From contig NZ_CP047958.1 in assembly GCF_014304815.1 (NCBI RefSeq), positions 496,001 to 560,000 on the forward strand: 64,000 nt of DNA. The letters are read 5' to 3'. The position numbers and the translations under genes are program-made. Source of the stretch: Synechococcus sp. MIT S9220 (GTDB lineage Bacteria; Cyanobacteriota; Cyanobacteriia; PCC-6307; Cyanobiaceae). Within the stretch, counting starts at the first letter, position 1; each line of letters starts with the position of its first letter. The notes beneath the pieces were generated by a model. It did no database searches. It had not been told where the DNA came from and worked only from the letters and a program-made list of their open reading frames with translations. Shown here piece by piece: positions 9,423-23,036 of this stretch.

Positions 9423-9655
9423 AATGATCGAACTCTACCGGCGCACATCCGCTGATCCGCGCTGACCTGATGCATCCACCAGAGACTGAGCTGCAGTCTT
9501 GAACGACAGCCTGTCTTTCTGAGGGAACTGCTGATATGGCTTTCAACCGTTCGCACACTCAGAACCAGTGCTTCAGCGATGGCGTGGTTGCTGCAGCCCT
9601 GCAATAAAAGATTGAGCACGCCAATTTCGGCTGGTGTGAGCTGAAAGTTCGTCAT
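9413..9655 (-). CDS. Small LuxR-type HTH regulator
   Basis: The 80-residue protein is almost only a GerE/LuxR DNA-binding domain: LTPAEIGVLNLLLQGCSNHAIAEALVLS-type helix-turn-helix at residues 6-60, with no receiver domain. Small stand-alone LuxR proteins such as PedR (Synechocystis Ssl0564) regulate photosynthesis-related genes; relation to PedR is inferred from architecture. Its TAG stop lies in the first bases of the tRNA-Thr gene, so the two probably share a transcript. Confidence 0.75.
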   Translation of the reverse strand: MTNFQLTPAEIGVLNLLLQGCSNHAIAEALVLSVRTVESHISSSLRKTGCRSRLQLSLWWMHQVSADQRMCAGRVRSLPA

Positions 9656-9703
9656 GGATCAAGGGAAGTCCTGCTCTTGGGATTCCCCTCAATCGCCGTG
9701 CCG

Positions 9704-9982
9704 TCAATCTTGTGAGCTAGTCGCCATTGAACGTCGGATCGGCAGATTGGCCACGAGTGCTGTGACGCGATCTTCGGTCTCCAGGCTCACATCGCCTTCC
9801 TCGAGATCAATGTCCACGTATTTGGCCACGACTTCAAAGATTTCGCGTCGCATCTGATCCAGCGTTTCAGGGCTCAGGTCGCTGCGATCGTGAGCCAGAA
9901 CCAGTTGCAAGCGTTCACGTGCAGTGGTTGCACTGGCGGGCTGACGGCGCAGGATTTTGTCGATCAAGTCTTGCAAGGTCAT
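9704..9982 (-). CDS. minE: Cell division topological factor MinE
   Basis: MinE drives MinCD oscillation by stimulating the MinD ATPase, keeping the Z ring at mid-cell. The 92-residue product starts [18 protein letters not shown], continues with the anti-MinCD helix and has the topological-specificity domain around residues 35-75 ([17 protein letters not shown]). It is last in the minC-minD-minE order on the minus strand, 5 bases after minD. Confidence 0.95.
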   Translation of the reverse strand: MTLQDLIDKILRRQPASATTARERLQLVLAHDRSDLSPETLDQMRREIFEVVAKYVDIDLEEGDVSLETEDRVTALVANLPIRRSMATSSQD

Positions 9983-9987
9983 GGCGT

Positions 9988-10803
9988 TCAGAAAATCTTG
10001 GTTTGCATCAGTTGGCGCACCCTGGCGCGAATTCCCCGTCGTCCATCCTTCGCAGGGTCCATCAGTGGGATGTCCTCTCCTTGAAGGCGACGGGCGATGT
10101 TCCCGTAAGCCTTGGCAGCAGGAGAAGCACTTCCATTGAGTGTCAGAGGCTCCCCTCGGTTGGTGCTGACAATCACCTGTTCATCTTCAAGAACCAGGCC
10201 AAGCAGCGGTAGAGCCAGGATGTCGGTAACGTCATCGACCGCCAACATCTCCTGATTGGCCATCATTTTTGGCCTGACTCGATTCAGCACGAGCTGAACG
10301 GGTGAAACCCCATGGGTGTTGAGCAATCCGATCACGCGATCCGCGTCTCTGACTGCAGACACTTCCGGGGTCGTGATCACGATCGCTTCCTTCGCTGCTG
10401 CCACGGCGTTCTTGAAGCCGTCTTCGATGCCTGCGGGGCAATCGATCAGCACGTAGTCGAAACGTTCCGACAGCATTCCAGCAATGGTCTGCATGTCTTC
10501 AGGTTTCAACCACTCGAGCATGCGTGGATTCCCCGCAGGCAGCAGTGCCAGGTTCGGCTCCTGTTTGTGCTTCACCAAGGCCTGATCAAGGCGGCAGGTT
10601 TCTGCCAGCACTTCCTGAGCAGTGAACACGATTCGATTCTCGAGTCCAAGCAACAGATCGAGATTTCTGAGGCCGAAGTCCGCATCGAGAACCACGGTGC
10701 GAGCCCCTTGCCCGGCTAGAGCAATGCCGAGATTGGCAGTGAGGGTGGTCTTGCCGACGCCGCCCTTTCCCGAGCAGATCAGGATCGTTCGCGAATTGGT
10801 CAC
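9988..10803 (-). CDS. minD: Septum site-determining ATPase MinD
   Basis: The 271-residue ParA-family ATPase has the deviant Walker [10 protein letters not shown] at 12-20, VLIDCPAGI as Walker B, and a C-terminal basic amphipathic helix (RARVRQLMQ) for membrane binding. The start is GTG at 10803, which gives the usual length; an ATG at 10827 would add eight residues. It sits between minC and minE in one operon. Confidence 0.95.
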   Translation of the reverse strand: MTNSRTILICSGKGGVGKTTLTANLGIALAGQGARTVVLDADFGLRNLDLLLGLENRIVFTAQEVLAETCRLDQALVKHKQEPNLALLPAGNPRMLEWLKPEDMQTIAGMLSERFDYVLIDCPAGIEDGFKNAVAAAKEAIVITTPEVSAVRDADRVIGLLNTHGVSPVQLVLNRVRPKMMANQEMLAVDDVTDILALPLLGLVLEDEQVIVSTNRGEPLTLNGSASPAAKAYGNIARRLQGEDIPLMDPAKDGRRGIRARVRQLMQTKIF

Positions 10804-10865
10804 GGGGTCCCGTTTTGATCGCGCCACCTTAATGGCATTAATTCATCTCGTCCGCCTGAAATCGA

Positions 10866-11546
10866 TCAGATTTGCTGAGGCAAAAAGGGCGGACTGGCTG
10901 GCTCGATGGAGATGGCACCATCGAGAATGCAAGCCTGCTCGGCCAGACCAGGCTGGGGCCGATCCTCAGGACCTCGGGCCACAAGCTCCGCGATCCGCAG
11001 CTGAAGTGGCCTCAGTTGCAACGCCACGATCTTGGCGTTGCTGTTGCCCTTGCTGCCTGCGTGAGCCCGGCCTCGTAGACGTCCCCAGACATAGACATCC
11101 CCCTCGGCGGACGCTGACCCCCCTGGATTCACATCACCCACGATCAGCAAGTGACCCTGGGTTTCGATGTGATCACCGGACCGCAAGGTTCCCCGATGAA
11201 CTGTGAGGTCAACCATGGTTTTGGTCGCGTTCGGCTGATCATCCCTGCCTTCACGTGTGGGAATGACATTGCTGGCCTCGCGAACAGACAAACCCAGTGC
11301 CGCTGCGCTGATCAACGTGTCGCGGCAGCGCGTGATCAGCAGCTGAACGCCGTGGCCAGCCTGATCTAAAGCATGCAGCAGCTCGTCTAGATCGCGACAG
11401 CTCAGGCTCCAGTCTCCGATGTCTAGATCCAGATCACCTGGAGGGAGAGATGGCAGCTGTGCCGGAAGCCATTGCTGCCAGGACACGGACCGGAACGCCG
11501 GCAGCCTGAGGCAGTAAGGAACCTGAGGTGTTGGTTCAGCGGTCAT
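10866..11546 (-). CDS. minC: Septum site-determining protein MinC
   Basis: MinC inhibits FtsZ polymerisation away from mid-cell. The 226-residue protein has a divergent N-terminal domain and a clear C-terminal beta-helix domain from about residue 115, with HRGTLRSGDHIETQG and GDVNPGGSASAEGDVYVWGRLRG turns that bind MinD. It is the first gene of the minCDE set, preceded by the HD hydrolase gene by 26 bases. Confidence 0.93.
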   Translation of the reverse strand: MTAEPTPQVPYCLRLPAFRSVSWQQWLPAQLPSLPPGDLDLDIGDWSLSCRDLDELLHALDQAGHGVQLLITRCRDTLISAAALGLSVREASNVIPTREGRDDQPNATKTMVDLTVHRGTLRSGDHIETQGHLLIVGDVNPGGSASAEGDVYVWGRLRGRAHAGSKGNSNAKIVALQLRPLQLRIAELVARGPEDRPQPGLAEQACILDGAISIEPASPPFLPQQI

Positions 11547-11572
11547 GGCCGGAGATTAGTGAGATCATCCGC

Positions 11573-12820
11573 CTAACGAATGCTGGCCATGGCCACATGG
11601 AGTTCGGTTGTGATCTCTCCCGGGTGAATTAACCAGGCAGATGCCGCGGGAATCGCGAGGCTGTTCACCAGTGGCGAGCACTGTTCGAGCGCCTGAAGGC
11701 TTTGACCATCCCAAAGGCGCAATCCACCTCGATAGGGGTGATATCCCCGGATTTGATGGTGCCGAAGTCCGCAACACATTTCAGGGTCGAGGCCTGCTGC
11801 AGCCGCATAAGTCTGCGCTTTAGCCAGCAGTTCCAACTGTGTTGATGCATCCATCTGGCTGACATCGAGAGCTTTAAACAGTCGGCGGTTGAGGAATCGA
11901 TCGCAGAGATCGGCAAGCGGCTCCGGTGCCTCCTCTCTCCATCGCTGAAAGTGATAACCGGTGCGCAGGTCGTCGTTGGCGAGATAACTGTGGAGGTCAA
12001 GCTCCTGGGTCTGCCACAGCCAAGCCTGCATGGTTTGGTCAGCCCAGATGCGACTAGGTCCCAGCAGTCGTGCTTGGCGGATCAACTGATCTAGCAACCA
12101 ATTGCAAACCACATTGAGGCGGTGGTTATAGACGCTGCGGTACATCAGGCTGCGGACCACCAGGTAATGCTCCACCGCCATCAGCCCTTTCGGATGAATG
12201 GCTAATTCACCATCGGGCGCCAGGGTGATCGCACCAAGGATGCGATCAAGATCCAGCTGGCCATATCGGGCCCCTGTGCTGTAACTGTCGCGCAAGAGGT
12301 AATCCAGACGATCGCAGTCAAGCTGGCTGCTCACTAGGGCCTTGATGACGCCCCGTTCTGCACGACCATGTTCGAGAAGATCGGCCACCGAGGCAGCTGT
12401 GCCTGTTGAAAACTGTTCGAGGGGGGCCTGAATGTCGGGGTGTTCCCGGATCACACGCGCTGACCACTGTTCGTGGTGCGTGCCAAACATCTCCTCGCCT
12501 GAATGGCTGAGAGGAGCATGGCCAAGGTCATGAAGCAGGGCGGCGGCGTAAAGCACACCCTTTTGTTTGTTCAGAGAGGGATCGAGCTCAATCAGGCGGC
12601 CCATCGCTCGGCGGGCGATGGCAAAGACACCCAGTGAGTGAGTGAATCGGCTGGATTCCGCCCCGTGAAACGTGAGGAATGCTGGGCCGAGCTGGCGGAT
12701 ACGCCTCAGTCGTTGAAAAGGAGCCGAGTCCACCAGCGCGAGCACCATGGCTTCGGCGGGTTGATCGGCGTCCAGGCTGATGCCGTGATGAAGTGGGTCG
12801 TGATAAGTGCGGGAGCCCAT
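11573..12820 (-). CDS. HD-domain phosphohydrolase (dNTPase-like)
   Basis: The 415-residue protein belongs to the HD superfamily related to dGTP triphosphohydrolases. Metal-binding features include SSRFTHSLGVFAIA (H near residue 60), LLHDLGHAPLSHSGE (HD near 94-95) and a later conserved D (DCDRLDYLLRD). The C-terminal half matches the long form seen in YdhJ/SAMHD1-like proteins. Substrate is not known. Its ATG directly abuts the stop of the upstream protease gene (12821), so the pair is likely cotranscribed. Confidence 0.85.
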   Translation of the reverse strand: MGSRTYHDPLHHGISLDADQPAEAMVLALVDSAPFQRLRRIRQLGPAFLTFHGAESSRFTHSLGVFAIARRAMGRLIELDPSLNKQKGVLYAAALLHDLGHAPLSHSGEEMFGTHHEQWSARVIREHPDIQAPLEQFSTGTAASVADLLEHGRAERGVIKALVSSQLDCDRLDYLLRDSYSTGARYGQLDLDRILGAITLAPDGELAIHPKGLMAVEHYLVVRSLMYRSVYNHRLNVVCNWLLDQLIRQARLLGPSRIWADQTMQAWLWQTQELDLHSYLANDDLRTGYHFQRWREEAPEPLADLCDRFLNRRLFKALDVSQMDASTQLELLAKAQTYAAAAGLDPEMCCGLRHHQIRGYHPYRGGLRLWDGQSLQALEQCSPLVNSLAIPAASAWLIHPGEITTELHVAMASIR

Positions 12821-14155
12821 TCAGCTCGTTGGCTCCGCTTCAACGTCATCCGTGATCGGCATGGGATCTGGACTGGCCTGACTGGCTTCCTGATCAATCA
12901 TCGACTGGAGCACGAGTTCGGCGTCGCTTAGCCAGCGATCGCCTTCTCCGCCGGGATTCAGTGGTTCAGGTCCGTCAAGAATTCTGTCTGGAGTGATGCC
13001 TTCGCCCTGAATGTCCCTCCCGCTGGGAGTGACATAGCCCGCCACCGTCACGGCGAGTCCACTGCCATCACTGAGGTTGGTCAGAGTCTGAATCAGGCCT
13101 TTGCCGAAGGTGTTGCTGCCTAGCAGCAGTGATCGTTCATCGTCCTGAAGTGCGCCCGCAAGGATTTCGCTGGCACTTGCTGTCCCTTCATTGACCAGCG
13201 TCACCATCGGTCCGCTGTAAAGCACTTCAGCTCCTGCCTGGATCGGATCGGCGATGCCGCTGCGATTTCGGGTCTCCACGATCGGCTGCTGATCCAGAAA
13301 TGCATCGGCAACCTCAAGCCCTGCGCTGACCAGCCCCCCTGAGTTGTTGCGTAGATCAAGCACCAGCCCCTCAACGCTCTTGTCGGAGAGCTCGTCGATG
13401 GCTGCGCGAACCTGTTCGGGCACGCCTTCGCTGAACTGTGTGATCCGGATGTAACCGAGCGTGTGGGTGTCACTGCGCAGCCGCCTTGTCCGCACCGGCC
13501 GCAGATCGATGTTGCGTCGTTCCAAAGTGATTTCCTGCTGCTCGCCTTGCGGTGGCAGCAGGGTGAGCACCACCTGGGTTCCCACTGCTCCCCGGAGGCG
13601 TGCCGCGATCGTTTCGAGGCCGAGCATCTCGACAGCCTCTCCATTCACGGCCAAGACTTCAGTTCCACTGACGATGCCGGCTTCAGCTGCGGGGGACCCT
13701 TCCAGTGGAGCAATCACCACGGTTGCATTGCTGTCTTGGCGATGACCGAGCTGCAGGCCAACGCCGCTGAGGTTCCCCTCGTTACTGGCCTTCATTACCT
13801 CGTAGTCCGCAGGTCTCAGCAGGCGGGTGTAGGGGTCATTGAGCGGCAGCAGCATCGCCTCGATGGCGCTGTAAGCCTCTTCGCTGCTTTCAATGGTGTT
13901 TTCAAGAGCCTTCTGGCGAAGGCGTTTCCAGCGGATCCGATCGAACTGGTCAGGGTCCAGATAACCCTGGTTCACAAGACGCCAGCTTTCCACCACCAGT
14001 TGCTGCGCATCGTTGAGCGCCAGGGCCTGCGGGCTGGCAATCAGAACGATGAGAATGGCACTCGCCAAACCAAAAGCCAGACGTCGCAGACGATCTGGCC
14101 ATCCGTTAACAGTCGGCAACATTGGCTTCATCCCTGCCCGCAACCGGAACGACAT
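12821..14155 (-). CDS. ctpA: Carboxyl-terminal processing protease (CtpA family)
   Basis: CtpA-type S41 proteases trim C-termini in the lumen or periplasm; one of them matures the D1 protein of PSII. From ATG 14155 the protein is about 444 residues: a signal/anchor segment at 22-46 ending ASPQALA, a PDZ domain around 125-215, and the protease domain with the Ser-Lys dyad S327 (NEGTASASE) and K352 (TFGKG), 25 residues apart as in the family. An ATG at 14182 is too close to petB; ATG at 14131 is another choice. Which Ctp paralogue (A, B or C) this is remains uncertain. Confidence 0.88.
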   Translation of the reverse strand: MSFRLRAGMKPMLPTVNGWPDRLRRLAFGLASAILIVLIASPQALALNDAQQLVVESWRLVNQGYLDPDQFDRIRWKRLRQKALENTIESSEEAYSAIEAMLLPLNDPYTRLLRPADYEVMKASNEGNLSGVGLQLGHRQDSNATVVIAPLEGSPAAEAGIVSGTEVLAVNGEAVEMLGLETIAARLRGAVGTQVVLTLLPPQGEQQEITLERRNIDLRPVRTRRLRSDTHTLGYIRITQFSEGVPEQVRAAIDELSDKSVEGLVLDLRNNSGGLVSAGLEVADAFLDQQPIVETRNRSGIADPIQAGAEVLYSGPMVTLVNEGTASASEILAGALQDDERSLLLGSNTFGKGLIQTLTNLSDGSGLAVTVAGYVTPSGRDIQGEGITPDRILDGPEPLNPGGEGDRWLSDAELVLQSMIDQEASQASPDPMPITDDVEAEPTS

Positions 14156-14188
14156 CGGTAGACTCTCGCAATCCAAGCCCACCTCTGC

Positions 14189-14845
14189 ATGGCGAACTCC
14201 TCACCTGTCTACGACTGGTTCCAGGAACGTCTTGAAATTCAGGACATTGCTGATGACATCAGCAGCAAGTACGTGCCTCCACACGTCAACATTTTTTACT
14301 GCCTCGGTGGAATCACACTTGTGTGTTTCCTGATTCAGTTCGCGACAGGCTTCGCGATGACCTTCTACTACAAACCCACGGTCGCTGAGGCTTACACATC
14401 CGTCCAGTACCTGATGACGGATGTGAGTTTTGGATGGTTGATCCGTTCGGTTCATCGCTGGAGTGCCTCGATGATGGTGCTGATGCTGATTCTCCACGTG
14501 TTCCGGGTCTATCTCACTGGCGGTTTCAAGCGCCCCCGTGAACTCACCTGGGTCACCGGCGTCACGATGGCTGTGATCACTGTCTCCTTCGGCGTGACGG
14601 GCTATTCCCTTCCTTGGGATCAGGTCGGCTACTGGGCTGTGAAGATCGTTTCAGGTGTTCCTGCTGCCATCCCAGTGGTTGGAGACTTCATGGTTGAACT
14701 GCTCCGAGGCGGTGAAAGTGTTGGCCAGTCCACACTGACTCGCTTCTACAGCCTTCACACCTTTGTGATGCCATGGCTTCTGGCGGTGTTCATGCTGATG
14801 CACTTCCTGATGATCCGGAAGCAAGGTATTTCTGGTCCCTTGTGA
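14189..14845 (+). CDS. petB: Cytochrome b6
   Basis: Cytochrome b6 is the di-haem core of the cytochrome b6f complex, which oxidises plastoquinol and feeds plastocyanin or cytochrome c6. The 218-residue protein has four transmembrane helices, the four haem histidines in [22 protein letters not shown] and MLMHFLM, and the cysteine for covalent haem cn in IFYCLGG. Nearly invariant length and sequence. petD follows 75 bases later. Confidence 0.98.
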   Translation: MANSSPVYDWFQERLEIQDIADDISSKYVPPHVNIFYCLGGITLVCFLIQFATGFAMTFYYKPTVAEAYTSVQYLMTDVSFGWLIRSVHRWSASMMVLMLILHVFRVYLTGGFKRPRELTWVTGVTMAVITVSFGVTGYSLPWDQVGYWAVKIVSGVPAAIPVVGDFMVELLRGGESVGQSTLTRFYSLHTFVMPWLLAVFMLMHFLMIRKQGISGPL

Positions 14846-14920
14846 TCCGTTTCAGTCTCTGAGCGCTCTGTCGTTCAGCCCCCCTGGTCTGCTTAAGGTT
14901 CAAACAACACCCCCTGATCC

Positions 14921-15403
14921 ATGCACATCCTCAAGAAGCCGGATCTGAACGATCCCAAAATGCGCGCCAAGCTCGCTAAGGGCATGGGCCACAACTATTA
15001 CGGCGAACCTGCCTGGCCGAACGACCTGCTCTACATCTTCCCGGTAGTGATCCTGGGCACCATTGCCTGCATTGTCGGACTTGCCGTCCTGGATCCCGCC
15101 ATGCTTGGCGACAAGGCGGACCCCTTCGCAACCCCTCTGGAAATCCTTCCTGAGTGGTACTTGTATCCCGTTTTCCAGATCTTGAGGGTTGTTCCCAACA
15201 AGCTTCTGGGAATCGCTCTTCAGACCCTTGTTCCTCTCGGTCTGATGTTGGTTCCGTTCATCGAGAGCTTCAACAAGTTCCAGAACCCTTTCCGCCGCCC
15301 TGTCGCAATGGCTGTGTTCCTGTTCGGTACAGCAACAACCATCTACCTCGGTATCGGTGCAGCAATGCCCATCGATAAATCTCTGACCCTGGGACTCTTC
15401 TGA
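14921..15403 (+). CDS. petD: Cytochrome b6f subunit IV
   Basis: Subunit IV completes the quinol-oxidation site of the b6f complex. The 160-residue protein starts [18 protein letters not shown], has three transmembrane segments and the Qo-site PEWY motif ([17 protein letters not shown]). It forms the classical petB-petD unit and is followed by a strong terminator. Confidence 0.98.
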   Translation: MHILKKPDLNDPKMRAKLAKGMGHNYYGEPAWPNDLLYIFPVVILGTIACIVGLAVLDPAMLGDKADPFATPLEILPEWYLYPVFQILRVVPNKLLGIALQTLVPLGLMLVPFIESFNKFQNPFRRPVAMAVFLFGTATTIYLGIGAAMPIDKSLTLGLF

Positions 15404-15427
15404 TTTTCCCTGAGATGGATCTCATCG

Positions 15428-15453
15428 GCCCAGCCCTATGGCTGGGCTTTTTT
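15428..15453. terminator. Terminator shared by petBD and the invertase gene
   Basis: A perfect 8-bp GC stem (15428-15435 with 15440-15447, four-base loop CTAT) is followed by six T residues on the plus strand. The minus-strand invertase gene ends in this tail, and the stem is symmetrical, so it may also slow transcription from the other side. Confidence 0.9.
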
Positions 15454-16960
15454 AATGGTGATCCCAGTCGTGATCATTGTCTTCAGGAAACTCATCCGCA
15501 GGGTCAGGAACAGCTCCTTCATCAAGGTCCAAAAGCATCACGTCATCTGGATTGACGCGCAGGAAGTGGTGGAGCAGCAGAAAACCAACAATCGTCCAGG
15601 TCTGGTAGGTCCTCGACTGTTGGCCCACCCAGGTCCCTGTTGGGCCATCGAAGTATTCAGCCCACTGTTGCCTTGGTAACTGGTTGAGATGACTCCAATA
15701 GCACTCCTCCAGCAGTGCTTTCATCTGCCCCATCAGCAGGACATCGGCATGGGGATGGCGGCGCTCGTGCAGAAGGATGGAGCCACCGAAGAACCACAAC
15801 AGGCTCGGCCAGTGGCCACCGTTGTGATAGCTCCAGGGCCAGTTCTTCGGATCCGACCCGGTCTTGTTTTGCCACTCAAGGCTTTCCATCGGAGGGTGGC
15901 AGATGCGCATGGGCATCTCGGCCATTAGGTGGTCGCGGTTGTGCAGCGTCAAGCGGAACAGTGCACGTTGTTGTGGGGCCGTCAGCAGTCCGAACAGGCA
16001 GCCGAGTGAATTTCCGAGGCTGTAGAAGCGGAAGTCCGGACGTCCTGTGCGCATGTTGCCGATCAGGTAGCCCCCACGGTTTTCCAGCCAGTCCTGCAGC
16101 CAGTCAGGAATGACTTGAGGCTGAACATTGAATTCGTTTTGGTGCTGGTTGTCTCCGTATTGTTCGGTCGGTCTGCGACGCAGCACCTGCATGGTTTTGC
16201 TCGTGACCCAGTAGTGCTTGAGAAGAAACTGGCGAAGGTCGTGAACCCACTGCCGGGTTAGCACCAGTCGTTGATCCAGCAGCCTGCTGTTGTGGTGCTT
16301 TCGTCCCAGCTCCATGAGCTGAGTGCAGCAACGCAGAGATCCGTACAGCAACACCTCCACTTCCAGTGGTGCACCCCAGACGTCCATCGGACGGTCAATC
16401 ATGAAAGCGCAGTCCGGCACGAACAGCACCGGAGTTCCTTCAAAGGTGGGATGCAACACAAGGTCCAGCAGCAGCTGAACTCCGCGCTGAACAGCCTGAC
16501 TCGAGGCGAATTCCTCGTCTCCACTGGACTTCACGTACATCCAGCACAGAACCGGCCACCAGAGGCTTGCGTCGACTGAGGTGATCCGACCGATGGAGCG
16601 TTGGCCATAGTCCGCAATCAGATGTCCTTCCTCTTCCACGAAGCTGGTGGGGAAGACTCCTCGTGTCTGGTAGGTGGTGCTCTGCAGGTCAAGGCAGATG
16701 GTCAGGAATTGACGGACAATGTCGAATCGTTTCTGCGTCAGCAGGTAGACCATCACGGGAACGTTGTCCCTCAGGAAGATCTCGCCGTAGTTGAGAGCTT
16801 CGTCGTGACGGGGATGTTCCAGGGCGGCGACGCTGCCAGCCAAATGTCCACGCAGGGGAATCAGCGTTCGCTCGAAGTGCTCGCGGGCCTTCTGGACCAC
16901 CTGGTCTTCCTTTGAGCTCGGTCGGACACGCTGGTTCTGCTGGCTGAAGCGTCCTGCCAT
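15452..16960 (-). CDS. Neutral/alkaline invertase (GH100)
   Basis: GH100 enzymes hydrolyse sucrose to glucose and fructose in the cytoplasm. The 502-residue product has the family's run: NYGEIFLRDNVPVMVYLL, SVDASLWWPVLCW, FVPDCAFMIDRPMDVWGAPLEVEVL, and the C-terminal NKTGSDPKNWPWSYHNGGHWPSLLW. The aspartate in IDRPMD-like segments and the glutamate region fit the catalytic site of cyanobacterial InvA. Marine Synechococcus use sucrose as a compatible solute, so turnover of sucrose is a sensible role (inference). Convergent with petD. Confidence 0.9.
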   Translation of the reverse strand: MAGRFSQQNQRVRPSSKEDQVVQKAREHFERTLIPLRGHLAGSVAALEHPRHDEALNYGEIFLRDNVPVMVYLLTQKRFDIVRQFLTICLDLQSTTYQTRGVFPTSFVEEEGHLIADYGQRSIGRITSVDASLWWPVLCWMYVKSSGDEEFASSQAVQRGVQLLLDLVLHPTFEGTPVLFVPDCAFMIDRPMDVWGAPLEVEVLLYGSLRCCTQLMELGRKHHNSRLLDQRLVLTRQWVHDLRQFLLKHYWVTSKTMQVLRRRPTEQYGDNQHQNEFNVQPQVIPDWLQDWLENRGGYLIGNMRTGRPDFRFYSLGNSLGCLFGLLTAPQQRALFRLTLHNRDHLMAEMPMRICHPPMESLEWQNKTGSDPKNWPWSYHNGGHWPSLLWFFGGSILLHERRHPHADVLLMGQMKALLEECYWSHLNQLPRQQWAEYFDGPTGTWVGQQSRTYQTWTIVGFLLLHHFLRVNPDDVMLLDLDEGAVPDPADEFPEDNDHDWDHH

Positions 16961-17625
16961 GATCCGTTGCGTGTAGCCAAAACGTAGTGCTGGCTTTCGA
17001 TTGCGGCAGTGGAAGCAAGTCTTGAGATGCGATCAGTTGCGTCAGGGGGTGTTTGTGAGTTATGTTTTTGGACTGCGCGGCAGGCGGAAGCCTGGAGCGC
17101 AGTCACTGAGCATGAAGAGCGCGAGCTTGTAATGTTTAGGGGTGCTTACAAGGCCAAGAGGGAGCGATCCCACGGTGTTGTAGGTTTCACAAGCGGTCGC
17201 GAGACCGCACCGCCAACCGTTCCTGAGAGGGAACGCGACGGCAGAACCTGGACAATCGAAAAGTTTAGGAACTGACGCTTTCATCGCGTCGAGTTTTGAT
17301 TGCTGAGCTGAAAGGTTTGGTGATTGAGCTTGATGATATAGCGATGTAAGTGTGAGGTCCCGTCAACAATTTTTAGTTGCAAAGAAGCAACGTGCTTACA
17401 AGATTAGAAGTTTTCACGAGCTTTTGATGTTGTCGGTGTGCGCGTTGTGGAGCAACGACCGGATCTGAGATCCTGGAAAGTCACGAGGGAGAGATTCTAA
17501 GTGCACTCTTAAGAACCCTTCTGTCAGAGGAAGGTGGTTTTAACTGCAATCAGTGCGCCAGTGCTGATGAGTGGGTAAAGCAAATCAAGTTGAAGAGGTG
17601 AAAGCCTTTAAGAGGACTTGATCTA
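16961..17625 (+). other. rRNA operon upstream region and leader
   Basis: No convincing gene lies in these 665 bases. The region should hold the rRNA promoter and the 5' leader of the precursor RNA, but I could not fix a -35/-10 pair. Two tight hairpins stand out: 17193-17208 (6-bp stem, GCGA loop) and 17218-17235 (6-bp stem, six-base loop). Short ORFs overlapping these show no coding features. Confidence 0.6.
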
Positions 17626-19108
<1,483 letters not shown>

Positions 19109-19292
19109 ACAGGGAGACAAACAATGATTTTGATGTCTGAGTACTTAATTCTTAGGCCGAAATCCTGTCACCTTAGGTCGATCGGTACCTCAATTTTGAA
19201 GTCAAGAATACATAGAGATATGGATTGCTTGATGGAAATTTTCAGTTCCTAAACTTTGTCTAGGTCACATCCCACAAGGGTTGAGTCTTCCT

Positions 19293-19366
<74 letters not shown>

Positions 19367-19375
19367 TTCGGTGTT

Positions 19376-19448
19376 GGGGGTTTAGCTCAGTTGGTAGAGC
19401 GCCTGCTTTGCAAGCAGGATGTCAGGAGTTCGAGTCTCCTAACCTCCA
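19376..19448 (+). tRNA. tRNA-Ala (UGC) in the 16S-23S spacer
   Basis: 73-nt cloverleaf with acceptor GGGGGTT/AACCTCC, D arm AGCTCAGTTGGTAGAGC, anticodon loop CTTTGCAAG giving UGC, and T arm AGGAGTTCGAGTCTCCT. It follows tRNA-Ile after nine bases, the standard order in bacterial spacers. Confidence 0.97.
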
Positions 19449-19842
19449 CTGATCGAACTCAATCTCCATCTTCTGAATGATGGAAGGTGAACTCGAATGT
19501 GATGTGATTTAGATGTGTCCGCTGGCATGACCCCAGCTTCCTGTCATTCCGAAATGACGTGAATTATCATGATCTTTTGGTTGATAAGATGCTGGGCTCG
19601 AACTGTTTAAGCAGTTTGATGTCTAGCAGAACCTTGACAACTGCATAGGAAAAAGTCTGTAAGAATAAAGCATCTCTCATGGATGCATCATTCTTTTTTA
19701 GGATGATGTCAATTCTTGAGCAAGAGCCGAGACTCCATAACGTTCTTCTAATTGTGTCGAGCAATTGGGAGTTTGATGATTGATTCAGCAATGAATCGTT
19801 CAGAATCTGTTTCAACGACAGCAAGCGTTTTGGAGATTAAAT
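19449..19842 (+). promoter_or_regulatory. Second part of the 16S-23S spacer with boxA-like antiterminator
   Basis: This 394-base spacer carries no gene. At 19629-19648 is GAACCTTGACAACTGCATAG, matching the conserved boxA/D5 region of cyanobacterial spacers, which supports antitermination and RNase III processing. A perfect hairpin (GTCATT/AATGAC, loop CCGA) lies at 19543-19558. The rest is AT-rich and should pair with sequence downstream of 23S in the precursor stem. Confidence 0.7.
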
Positions 19843-22708
<2,866 letters not shown>

Positions 22709-22823
22709 GATTTGGTTCTTGCCTGAGGCGATGATTTATTCGATTCAGACGCATGATCAACGATGAAAGTTGTTGGTGATGTCCTATGCAGTTCTCAGGG
22801 TTCAACCTTGGGAATGTTTTCTA

Positions 22824-22942
22824 TCCTGGTGTCCATAGCGTTGTGGAACCACTCCGATCCATCTCGAACTCGGTTGTGAAACGCAGCAGCGGCGACGATA
22901 TTTGGGGGGTAGCCCCCTGAGAAAATAGCTCGATGCCAGGTA
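22824..22942 (+). rRNA. rrf: 5S ribosomal RNA
   Basis: About 119 nt starting TCCTGGTGTCCATAGCG and ending in ATGCCAGGT, whose ends pair (CCTGG/CCAGG). The internal CACTCCGATCCATCTCGAACTC-type loop and GGGGTAGCCCC helix are typical of 5S. It lies 115 bases after 23S and is followed by the operon terminator. Confidence 0.95.
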
Positions 22943-22972
22943 AAACATTTCTATCACGCATGTGATGCGAAG

Positions 22973-23001
22973 AAAGCCACCCTTGAGGGGTGGCTTTTTT
23001 T
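22973..23001 (+). terminator. rRNA operon terminator
   Basis: A 10-bp stem (22973-22982 with 22988-22997, five-base loop) ends in a run of seven T residues, 30 bases after 5S. The A run on the left arm gives it some symmetry, so it may also serve the convergent mtnC gene. Confidence 0.93.
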
Positions 23002-23036
23002 GTGCCCTGGCGCGTTTTGTTGTTGTCAGGTTCAAT

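Noticed and set aside
17009-17275. An 88-residue ORF upstream of the rRNA operon
   Set aside because: Composition is unlike protein, it contains the two hairpins, and it has no Shine-Dalgarno or recognisable motif.
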